DNA of 64,000 bases from the NCBI GenBank assembly GCA_958496175.1, contig OY292276.1:59905080-59969079 (forward strand), read 5' to 3'. The DNA comes from Sisyra terminalis. Lineage: Eukaryota > Arthropoda > Insecta > Neuroptera > Sisyridae. Below are positions 50,300 through 62,200 of this stretch, piece by piece (position 1 is the first letter of the stretch; the number at the start of each line of letters is the position of its first letter). The notes under the pieces are model-generated. The model ran no database searches, was not told the DNA's origin, and was given only the letters and a program-made list of their open reading frames with translations. The translations under genes were made by a program, and so were the position numbers.

Positions 50300-53200
50300 A
50301 AAAATTTGCACAGCATGTACAGAGGGACTTATACTTTCGTTTGGCATCCTAAAAAAAAATTTTTTTAATTGACCATTTTCGTGAAAAATCAACGATGGTT
50401 AACCCACGGTTTTTTTTGACCAAAAATTTTTTTGCCTCGAAACCGAAAAAAAATGTTATATCATCGTTCTAGACATTGTCACGAACCCGAAACTGCCTTT
50501 GGTTCGAAAATCATCCCTTATATAACCAAGGTACAAGCAATTGTTGAAGAAGCCACGTTCGTCTCTCCCTCTTAGTGGGAAGTGTTCATCCCTTACACGG
50601 CCTGTTCATCCCTTTAACGTGGTTTGTTTGGGAAAAAATTTGCACAGCATGTACAGAGGGACTTATACTATCGTTTGGCATCCTAAAAAAAAAATTTTTT
50701 TAATTGACCATTTTCGTGAAAAATCAACGATGGTTAACCCACGGTTTCTTTTGACCAAAAATTTTTTTGCCTCGAAACCGAAAAAAAATGTTATATCATC
50801 GTTCTAGACATTGTCACGAACCCGAAACTGCCTTTGGTTCGAAAATCATCCCTTATATAACCAAGGTACAAGCAATTGTTGAAGAAGCCACGGTCGTCTC
50901 TCCCTCTTAGTGGGAAGTGTTCATCCCTTACACGGCCTGTTCATCCCTTTAACGTGGTTTGTTTGGGGAAAAATTTGCACAGCATGTACAGAGGGACTTA
51001 TACTTTCGTTTGGCATCCTAAAAAAAAATTTTTTTATTTGACCATTTTCGTGAAAAATCAACGATGGTTAACCCACGGTTTATTTTGACCAAAAATTTTT
51101 TTGCCTCGAAACCGAAAAAAAATGTTATATCATCGTTCTAGACATTGTCACGAACCCGAAACTGCCTTTGGTTCGAAAATCATCCCTTATATAACCAAGG
51201 TACAAGCAATTGTTGAAGAAGCCACGTTCGTCTCTCCCTCTTAGTGGGAAGTGTTCATCCCTTACACGGCCTGTTCATCCCTTTAACGTGGTTTGTTTGG
51301 GGAAAAATTTGCACAGCATGTACAGAGGGACTTATACTTTCGTTTGGCATCCTAAAAAAAAATTTTTTTATTTGACCATTTTCGTGAAAAATCAACGATG
51401 GTTAACCCACGGTTTTTTTTGACCAAAAATCTTTTTGCCTCGAAACCGAAAAAAATTGTTATATCATCGTTCTAGACATTGTCACGAACCCGAAACTGCC
51501 TTTGGTTCGAAAATCATCCCTTATATAACCAAGGTACAAGCAATTGTTGAAGAAGCCACGTTCGTCTCTCCCTCTTAGTGGGAAGTGTTCATCCCTTACA
51601 CGGCCTGTTCATCCCTTTAACGTGGTTTGTTTGGGAAAAAATTTGCACAGCATGTACAGAGGGACTTATACTATCGTTTGGCATCCTAAAAAAAAAATTT
51701 TTTTAATTGACCATTTTCGTGAAAAATCAACGATGGTTAACCCACGGTTTTTTTTGACCAAAAATCTTTTTGCCTCGAAACCGAAAAAAATTGTTATATC
51801 ATCGTTCTAGACATTGTCACGCACCCGAAACTGCCTTTGGTTCGAAAATCATCCCTTATATAACCAAGGTACAAGCAATTGTTGAAGAAGCCACGTTCGT
51901 CTCTCCCTCTTAGTGGGAAGTGTTCATCCCTTACACGGCCTGTTCATCCCTTTAACGTGGTTTGTTTGGGGAAAAATTTGCACAGCATGTACAGAGGGAC
52001 TTATACTTTCGTTTGGCATCCTAAAAAAAAAATTTTTTTATTTGACCATTTTCGTGAAAAATCAACGATGGTTAACCCACGGATTTTTTTGACCAAAAAT
52101 CTTTTTGCCTCGAAACCGAAAAAAATTGTTATATCATCGTTCTAGACATTGTCACGAACCCGAAACTGCCTTTGGTTCGAAAATCATCCCTTATATAACC
52201 AAGGTACAAGCAATTGTTGAAGAAGCCACGTTCGTCTCTCCCTCTTAGTGGGAAGTGTTCATCCCTTACACGGCCTGTTCATCCCTTTAACGTGGTTTGT
52301 TTGGGGAAAAATTTGCACAGCATGTACAGAGGGACTTATACTTTCGTTTGGCATCCTAAAAAAAAAAATTTTTTATTTGACCATTTTCGTGAAAAATCAA
52401 CGATGGTTAACCCACGGATTTTTTTGACCAAAAATCTTTTTGCCTCGAAACCGAAAAAAATTGTTATATCATCGTTCTAGACATTGTCACGAACCCGAAA
52501 CTGCCTTTGGTTCGAAAATCATCCCTTATATAACCAAGGTACAAGCAATTGTTGAAGAAGCCACGTTCGTCTCTCCCTCTTAGTGGGAAGTGTTCATCCC
52601 TTACACGGCCTGTTCATCCCTTTAACGTGGTTTGTTTGGGGAAAAATTTGCACAGCATGTACAGAGGGACTTATACTTTCGTTTGGCATCCTAAAAAAAA
52701 AATTTTTTTATTTGACCATTTTCGTGAAAAATCAACGATGGTTAACCCACGGATTTTTTTGACCAAAAATCTTTTTGCCTCGAAACCGAAAAAAATTGTT
52801 ATATCATCGTTCTAGACATTGTCACGAACCCGAAACTGCCTTTGGTTCGAAAATCATCCCTTATATAACCAAGGTACAAGCAATTGTTGAAGAAGCCACG
52901 TTCGTCTCTCCCTCTTAGTGGGAAGTGTTCATCCCTTACACGGCCTGTTCATCCCTTTAACGTGGTTTGTTTGGGGAAAAATTTGCACAGCATGTACAGA
53001 GGGACTTATACTTTCGTTTGGCATCCTAAAAAAAAAATTTTTTTATTTGACCATTTTCGTGAAAAATCAACGATGGTTAACCCACGGTTTTTTTTGACCA
53101 AAAATCTTTTTGCCTCGAAACCGAAAAAAATTGTTATATCATCGTTCTAGACATTGTCACGAACCCGAAACTGCCTTTGGTTCGAAAATCATCCCTTATA

Positions 53201-56200
53201 TAACCAAGGTACAAGCAATTGTTGAAGAAGCCACGTTCGTCTCTCCCTCTTAGTGGGAAGTGTTCATCCCTTACACGGCCTGTTCATCCCTTTAACGTGG
53301 TTTGTTTGGGGAAAAATTTGCACAGCATGTACAGAGGGACTTATACTTTCGTTTGGCATCCTAAAAAAAAAATTTTTTTATTTGACCATTTTCGTGAAAA
53401 ATCAACGATGGTTAACCCACGGTTTTTTTTGACCAAAAATCTTTTTGCCTCGAAACCGAAAAAAATTATTATATCATCGTTCTAGACATTGTCACGAACC
53501 CGAAACTGCCTTTGGTTCGAAAATCATCCCTTATATAACCAAGGTACAAGCAATTGTTGAAGAAGCCACGTTCGTCTCTCCCTCTTAGTGGGAAGTGTTC
53601 ATCCCTTACACGGCCTGTTCATCCCTTTAACGTGGTTTGTTTGGGGAAAAATTTGCACAGCATGTACAGAGGGACTTATACTTTCGTTTGGCATCCTAAA
53701 AAAAAAATTTTTTTATTTGACCATTTTCGTGAAAAATCAACGATGGTTAACCCACGGTTTTTTTTGACCAAAAATCTTTTTGCCTCGAAACCGAAAAAAA
53801 TTGTTATATCATCGTTCTAGACATTGTCACGAACCCGGAACTGCCTTTGGTTCGAAAATCATCCCTTATATAACCAAGGTACAAGCAATTGTTGAAGAAG
53901 CTACGTTCGTCTCTCCCTCTTAGTGGGAAGTGTTCATCCCTTACACGGCCTGTTCATCCCTTTAACGTGGTTTGTTTGGGGAAAAATTTGCACAGCATGT
54001 ACAGAGGGACTTATACTTTCGTTTGGCATCCTAAAAAAAAATTTTTTTTATTTGACCATTTTCGTGAAAAATCAACGATGGTTAACCCACGGATTTTTTT
54101 GACCAAAAATCTTTTTGCCTCGAAACCGAAAAAAATTGTTATATCATCGTTCTAGACATTGTCACGAACCCGAAACTGCCTTTGGTTCGAAAATCATCCC
54201 TTATATAACCAAGGTACAAGCAATTGTTGAAGAAGCCACGTTCGTCTCTCCCTCTTAGTGGGAAGTGTTCATCCCTTACACGGCCTGTTCATCCCTTTAA
54301 CGTGGTTTGTTTGGGGAAAAATTTGCACAGCATGTACAGAGGGACTTATACTTTCGTTTGGCATCCTAAAAAAAAATTTTTTTATTTGACCATTTTCGTG
54401 AAAAATCAACGATGGTTAACCCACGGATTTTTTTGACCAAAAATCTTTTTGCCTCGAAACCGAAAAAAATTGTTATATCATCGTTCTAGACATTGTCACG
54501 AACCCGAAACTGCCTTTGGTTCGAAAATCATCCCTTATATAACCAAGGTACAAGCAATTGTTGAAGAAGCCACGTTCGTCTCTCCCTCTTAGTGGGAAGT
54601 GTTCAACCCTTACACGGCCTGTTCATCCCTTTAACGTGGTTTGTTTGGGGAAAAATTTGCACAGCATGTACAGAGGGACTTATACTTTCGTTTGGCATCC
54701 TAAAAAAAAAATTTTTTTATTTGACCATTTTCGTGAAAAATCAACGATGGTTAACCCACGGTTTTTTTTGACCAAAAATCTTTTTGCCTCGAAACCGAAA
54801 AAAATTGTTATATCATCGTTCTTGACATTGTCACGTACCCGAAACTGCCTTTGGTTCGAAAATCATCCCTTATATAACCAAGGTACAAGCAATTGTTGAA
54901 GAAGCCACGTTCGTCTCTCCCTCTTAGTGGGAAGTGTTCATCCCTTACACGGCCTGTTCATCCCTTTAACGTGGTTTGTTTGGGGAAAAATTTGCACAGC
55001 ATGTACAGAGGGACTTATACTTTCGTTTGGCATCCTAAAAAAAAATTTTTTTATTTGACCATTTTCGTGAAAAATCAACGATGGTTAACCCACGGTTTTT
55101 TTTGACCAAAAATCTTTTTGCCTCGAAACCGAAAAAAATTGTTATATCATCGTTCTAGACATTGTCACGAACCCGGAACTGCCTTTGGTTCGAAAATCAT
55201 CCCTTATATAACCAAGGTACAAGCAATTGTTGAAGAAGCTACGTTCGTCTCTCCCTCTTAGTGGGAAGTGTTCATCCCTTACACGGCCTGTTCATCCCTT
55301 TAACGTGGTTTGTTTGGGGAAAAATTTGCACAGCATGTACAGAGGGACTTATACTTTCGTTTGGCATCCTAAAAAAAAATTTTTTTTATTTGACCATTTT
55401 CGTGAAAAATCAACGATGGTTAACCCACGGATTTTTTTGACCAAAAATCTTTTTGCCTCGAAACCGAAAAAAATTGTTATATCATCGTTCTAGACATTGT
55501 CACGAACCCGAAACTGCCTTTGGTTCGAAAATCATCCCTTATATAACCAAGGTACAAGCAATTGTTGAAGAAGCCACGTTCGTCTCTCCCTCTTAGTGGG
55601 AAGTGTTCATCCCTTACACAGCCTGTTCATCCCTTTAACGTGGTTTGTTTGGGGAAAAATTTGCACAGCATGTACAGAGGGACTTATACTTTCGTTTGGC
55701 ATCCTAAAAAAAAAATTTTTTTATTTGACCATTTTCGTGAAAAATCAACGATGGTTAACCCACGGTTTTTTTTGACCAAAAATCTTTTTGCCTCGAAACC
55801 GAAAAAAATTGTTATATCATCGTTCTTGACATTGTCACGTACCCGAAACTGCCTTTGGTTCGAAAATCATCCCTTATATAACCAAGGTACAAGCAATTGT
55901 TGAAGAAGCCACGTTCGTCTCTCCCTCTTAGTGGGAAGTGTTCATCCCTTACACGGCCTGTTCATCCCTTTAACGTGGTTTGTTTGGGGAAAAATTTGCA
56001 CAGCATGTACAGAGGGACTTATACTTTCGTTTGGCATCCTAAAAAAAAATTTTTTTATTTGACCATTTTCGTGAAAAATCAACGATGGTTAACCCACGGT
56101 TTTTTTTGACCAAAAATCTTTTTGCCTCGAAACCGAAAAAAATTGTTATATCATCGTTCTAGACATTGTCACGAACCCGGAACTGCCTTTGGTTCGAAAA

Positions 56201-59200
56201 TCATCCCTTATATAACCAAGGTACAAGCAATTGTTGAAGAAGCTACGTTCGTCTCTCCCTCTTAGTGGGAAGTGTTCATCCCTTACACGGCCTGTTCATC
56301 CCTTTAACGTGGTTTGTTTGGGGAAAAATTTGCACAGCATGTACAGAGGGACTTATACTTTCGTTTGGCATCCTAAAAAAAAAATTTTTTTATTTGACCA
56401 TTTTCGTGAAAAATCAACGATGGTTAACCCACGGATTTTTTTGACCAAAAATCTTTTTGCCTCGAAACCGAAAAAAATTGTTATATCATCGTTCTAGACA
56501 TTGTCACGAACCCGAAACTGCCTTTGGTTCGAAAATCATCCCTTATATAACCAAGGTACAAGCAATTGTTGAAGAAGCCACGTTCGTCTCTCCCTCTTAG
56601 TGGGAAGTGTTCATCCCTTACACGGCCTGTTCATCCCTTTAACGTGGTTTGTTTGGGGAAAAATTTGCACAGCATGTACAGAGGGACTTATACTTTCGTT
56701 TGGCATCCTAAAAAAAAAATTTTTTTATTTGACCATTTTCGTGAAAAATCAACGATGGTTAACCCACGGATTTTTTTGACCAAAAATCTTTTTGCCTCGA
56801 AACCGAAAAAAATTGTTATATCATCGTTCTAGACATTGTCACGAACCCGAAACTGCCTTTGGTTCGAAAATCATCCCTTATATAACCAAGGTACAAGCAA
56901 TTGTTGAAGAAGCCACGTTCGTCTCTCCCTCTTAGTGGGAAGTGTTCATCCCTTACACGGCCTGTTCATCCCTTTAACGTGGTTTGTTTGGGGAAAAATT
57001 TGCACAGCATGTACAGAGGGACTTATACTTTCGTTTGGCATCCTAAAAAAAAAATTTTTTTATTTGACCATTTTCGTGAAAAATCAACGATGGTTAACCC
57101 ACGGATTTTTTTGACCAAAAATCTTTTTGCCTCGAAACCGAAAAAAATTGTTATATCATCGTTCTAGACATTGTCACGAACCCGGAACTGCCTTTGGTTC
57201 GAAAATCATCCCTTATATAACCAAGGTACAAGCAATTGTTGAAGAAGCCACGTTCGTCTCTCCCTCTTAGTGGGAAGTGTTCATCCCTTACACGGCCTGT
57301 TCATCCCTTTAACGTGGTTTGTTTGGGGAAAAATTTGCACAGCATGTACAGAGGGACTTATACTTTCGTTTGGCATCCTAAAAAAAAAATTTTTTTATTT
57401 GACCATTTTCGTGAAAAATCAACGATGGTTAACCCACGGATTTTTTTGACCAAAAATCTTTTTGCCTCGAAACCGAAAAAAATTGTTATATCATCGTTCT
57501 AGACATTGTCACGAACCCGGAACTGCCTTTGGTTCGAAAATCATCCCTTATATAACCAAGGTACAAGCAATTGTTGAAGAAGCTACGTTCGTCTCTCCCT
57601 CTTAGTGGGAAGTGTTCATCCCTTACACGGCCTGTTCATCCCTTTAACGTGGTTTGTTTGGGGAAAAATTTGCACAGCATGTACAGAGGGACTTATACTT
57701 TCGTTTGGCATCCTAAAAAAAAAATTTTTTTATTTGACCATTTTCGTGAAAAATCAACGATGGTTAACCCACGGATTTTTTTGACCAAAAATCTTTTTGC
57801 CTCGAAACCGAAAAAAATTGTTATATCATCGTTCTAGACATTGTCACGAACCCGAAACTGCCTTTGGTTCGAAAATCATCCCTTATATAACCAAGGTACA
57901 AGCAATTGTTGAAGAAGCCACGTTCGTCTCTCCCTCTTAGTGGGAAGTGTTCATCCCTTACACGGCCTGTTCATCCCTTTAACGTGGTTTGTTTGGGGAA
58001 AAATTTGCACAGCATGTACAGAGGGACTTATACTTTCGTTTGGCATCCTAAAAAAAAAATTTTTTTATTTGACCATTTTCGTGAAAAATCAACGATGGTT
58101 AACCCACGGATTTTTTTGACCAAAAATCTTTTTGCCTCGAAACCGAAAAAAATTGTTATATCATCGTTCTAGACATTGTCACGAACCCGGAACTGCCTTT
58201 GGTTCGAAAATCATCCCTTATATATCCAAGGTACAAGCAATTGTTGAAGAAGCCACGTTCGTCTCTCCCTCTTAGTGGGAAGTGTTCATCCCTTACACGG
58301 CCTGTTCATCCCTTTAACGTGGTTTGTTTGGGGAAAAATTTGCACAGCATGTACAGAGGGACTTATACTTTCGTTTGGCATCCTAAAAAAAAAATTTTTT
58401 TATTTGACCATTTTCGTGAAAAATCAACGATGGTTAACCCACGGATTTTTTTGACCAAAAATCTTTTTGCCTCGAAACCGAAAAAAATTGTTATATCATC
58501 GTTCTAGACATTGTCACGAACCCGGAACTGCCTTTGGTTCGAAAATCATCCCTTATATAACCAAGGTACAAGCAATTGTTGAAGAAGCCACGTTCGTCTC
58601 TCCCTCTTAGTGGGAAGTGTTCATCCCTTACACGGCCTGTTCATCCCTTTAACGTGGTTTGTTTGGGGAAAAATTTGCACAGCATGTACAGAGGGACTTA
58701 TACTTTCGTTTGGCATCCTAAAAAAAAAATTTTTTTATTTGACCATTTTCGTGAAAAATCAACGATGGTTAACCCACGGATTTTTTTGACCAAAAATCTT
58801 TTTGCCTCGAAACCGAAAAAAATTGTTATATCATCGTTCTAGACATTGTCACGAACCCGGAACTGCCTTTGGTTCGAAAATCATCCCTTATATAACCAAG
58901 GTACAAGCAATTGTTGAAGAAGCCACGTTCGTCTCTCCCTCTTAGTGGGAAGTGTTCATCCCTTACACGGCCTGTTCATCCCTTTAACGTGGTTTGTTTG
59001 GGGAAAAATTTGCACAGCATGTACAGAGGGACTTATACTTTCGTTTGGCATCCTAAAAAAAAAATTTTTTTATTTGACCATTTTCGTGAAAAATCAACGA
59101 TGGTTAACCCACGGTTTTTTTTGCCCAAAAATCTTTTTGCCTCGAAACCGAAAAAAATTGTTATATCATCGTTCTAGACATTGTCACGAACCCGAAACTG

Positions 59201-62200
59201 CCTTTGGTTCGAAAATCATCCCTTATATAACCAAGGTACAAGCAATTGTTGAAGAAGCCATGTTCGTCTCTCCCTCTTAGTGGGAAGTGTTCATCCCTTA
59301 CACGGCCTGTTCATCCCTTTAACGTGGTTTGTTTGGGGAAAAATTTGCACAGCATGTACAGAGGGACTTATACTTTCGTTTGGCATCCTAAAAAAAAATT
59401 TTTTTTAATTGACCATTTTCGTGAAAAATCAACGATGGTTAACCCACGGTTTTTTTTGACCAAAAATTTTTTTGCCCGAAACCGAAAAAAATTGTTATAT
59501 CATCGTTCTAGACATTGTCACGAACCCGAAACTGCCTTTGGTTCGAAAATCATCCCTTATATAACCAAGGTACAAGCAATTGTTGAAGAAGCCACGTTCG
59601 TCTCTCCCTCTTAGTGGGAAGTGTTCATCCCTTACACGGCCTGTTCATCCCTTTAACGTGGTTTGTTTGGGGAAAAATTTGCACAGCATGTACAGAGGGA
59701 CTTATACTTTCGTTTGGCATCCTAAAAAAAAAATTTTTTTATTTGACCATTTTCGTGAAAAATCAACGATGGTTAACCCACGGATTTTTTTGACCAAAAA
59801 TCTTTTTGCCTCGAAACCGAAAAAAATTGTTATATCATCGTTCTAGACATTGTCACGAACCCGGAACTGCCTTTGGTTCGAAAATCATCCCTTATATAAC
59901 CAAGGTACAAGCAATTGTTGAAGAAGCCACGTTCGTCTCTCCCTCTTAGTGGGAAGTGTTCATCCCTTACACGGCCTGTTCATCCCTTTAACGTGGTTTG
60001 TTTGGGGAAAAATTTGCACAGCATGTACAGAGGGACTTATACTTTCGTTTGGCATCCTAAAAAAAAAATTTTTTTATTTGACCATTTTCGTGAAAAATCA
60101 ACGATGGTTAACCCACGGTTTTTTTTGCCCAAAAATCTTTTTGCCTCGAAACCGAAAAAAATTGTTATATCATCGTTCTAGACATTGTCACGAACCCGAA
60201 ACTGCCTTTGGTTCGAAAATCATCCCTTATATAACCAAGGTACAAGCAATTGTTGAAGAAGCCATGTTCGTCTCTCCCTCTTAGTGGGAAGTGTTCATCC
60301 CTTACACGGCCTGTTCATCCCTTTAACGTGGTTTGTTTGGGGAAAAATTTGCACAGCATGTACAGAGGGACTTATACTTTCGTTTGGCATCCTAAAAAAA
60401 AATTTTTTTTAATTGACCATTTTCGTGAAAAATCAACGATGGTTAACCCACGGTTTTTTTTGACCAAAAATTTTTTTGCCCGAAACCGAAAAAAATTGTT
60501 ATATCATCGTTCTAGACATTGTCACGAACCCGAAACTGCCTTTGGTTCGAAAATCATCCCTTATATAACCAAGGTACAAGCAATTGTTGAAGAAGCCACG
60601 TTCGTCTCTCCCTCTTAGTGGGAAGTGTTCATCCCTTACACGGCCTGTTCATCCCTTTAACGTGGTTTGTTTGGGGAAAAATTTGCACAGCATGTACAGA
60701 GGGACTTATACTTTCGTTTGGCATCCTAAAAAAAAATTTTTTTTATTTGACCATTTTCGTGATAAATCAACGATGGTTAACCCACGGTTTTTTTTGACCA
60801 AAAATTTTTTTGCCCGAAACCGAAAAAAATTGTTATATCATCGTTCTAGACATTGTCACGAACCCGAAACTGCCTTTGGTTCGAAAATCATCCCTTATAT
60901 AACCAAGGTACAAGCAATTGTTGAAGAAGCCACGTTCGTCTCTCCCTCTTAGTGGGAAGTGTTCATCCCTTACACGGCCTGTTCATCCCTTTAACGTGGT
61001 TTGTTTGGGAAAAATTTGCACAGCATGTACAGAGGGACTTATACTTTCGTTTGGCATCCTAAAAAAAAATTTTTTTATTTGACCATTTTCGTGAAAAATC
61101 AACGATGGTTAACCCACGGATTTTTTTGACCAAAAATCTTTTTGCCTCGAAACCGAAAAAAATTGTTATATCATCGTTCTAGACATTGTCACGAACCCGA
61201 AACTGCCTTTGGTTCGAAAATCATCCCTTATATAACCAAGGTACAAGCAATTGTTGAAGAAGCCACGTTCGTCTCTCCCTCTTAGTGGGAAGTGTTCATC
61301 CCTTACACGGCCTGTTCATCCCTTTAACGTGGTTTGTTTGGGGAAAAATTCGCACAGCATGTACAGAGGGACTTATACTTTCGTTTGGCATCCTAAAAAA
61401 AAAATTTTTTTATTTGACCATTTTCGTGAAAAATCAACGATGGTTAACCCACGGATTTTTTTGACCAAAAATCTTTTTGCCTCGAAACCGAAAAAAATTG
61501 TTATATCATCGTTCTAGACATTGTCACGAACCCGAAACTGCCTTTGGTTCGAAAATCATCCCTTATATAACCAAGGTACAAGCAATTGTTGAAGAAGCCA
61601 CGTTCGTCTCTCCCTCTTAGTGGGAAGTGTTCATCCCTTACACGGCCTGTTCATCCCTTTAACGAGGTTTGTTTGGGGAAAAATTTGCACAGCATGTACA
61701 GAGGGACTTATACTTTCGTTTGGCATCCTAAAAAAAAATTTTTTTTATTTGACCATTTTCGTGATAAATCAACGATGGTTAACCCACGGTTTTTTTTGAC
61801 CAAAAATTTTTTTGCCCGAAACCGAAAAAAATTGTTATATCATCGTTCTAGACATTGTCACGAACCCGAAACTGCCTTTGGTTCGAAAATCATCCCTTAT
61901 ATAACCAAGGTACAAGCAATTGTTGAAGAAGCCACGTTCGTCTCTCCCTCTTAGTGGGAAGTGTTCATCCCTTACACGGCCTGTTCATCCCTTTAACGTG
62001 GTTAATTTGGGGAAAAATTCGCACAGCATGTACAGAGGGACTTATACTTTCGTTTGGCATCCTAAAAAAAAAATTTTTTTATTTGACCATTTTCGTGAAA
62101 AATCAACGATGGTTAACCCACGGATTTTTTTGACCAAAAATCTTTTTGCCTCGAAACCGAAAAAAATTGTTATATCATCGTTCTAGACATTGTCACGAAC

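Larger units (their letters stand above)
33900..50300. repeat. Segmental duplication copy A (~49 monomers, 16.4 kb)
   Basis: This stretch is repeated as copy B starting near 50,300. Rare variants fix the alignment. At offset 16,400 bp: GGTTTCTTTTGACC near 34343, CGGTCGTCTC at 34491, TATTTTGACC at 34681 and CACGCACCC near 35418. At offset 15,395 bp: A11T6 near 36962, AAATTATTATATC near 38068, GTTCAACCCTT near 39206, CACGTACCC near 39438, ACACAGCCTG at 40221 and CCTTATATATCC at 42821. At offset 14,726 bp: TTTTGCCCAAAA near 44393, AACGAGG at 46935 and GGTTAATTTGG near 47274. The start is approximate because the flanks are also satellite. The upstream TTATAGAACC versus TTATATAACC difference, and GGG versus GGGG, put it near 33.90/50.30 kb. 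Confidence 0.92.
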
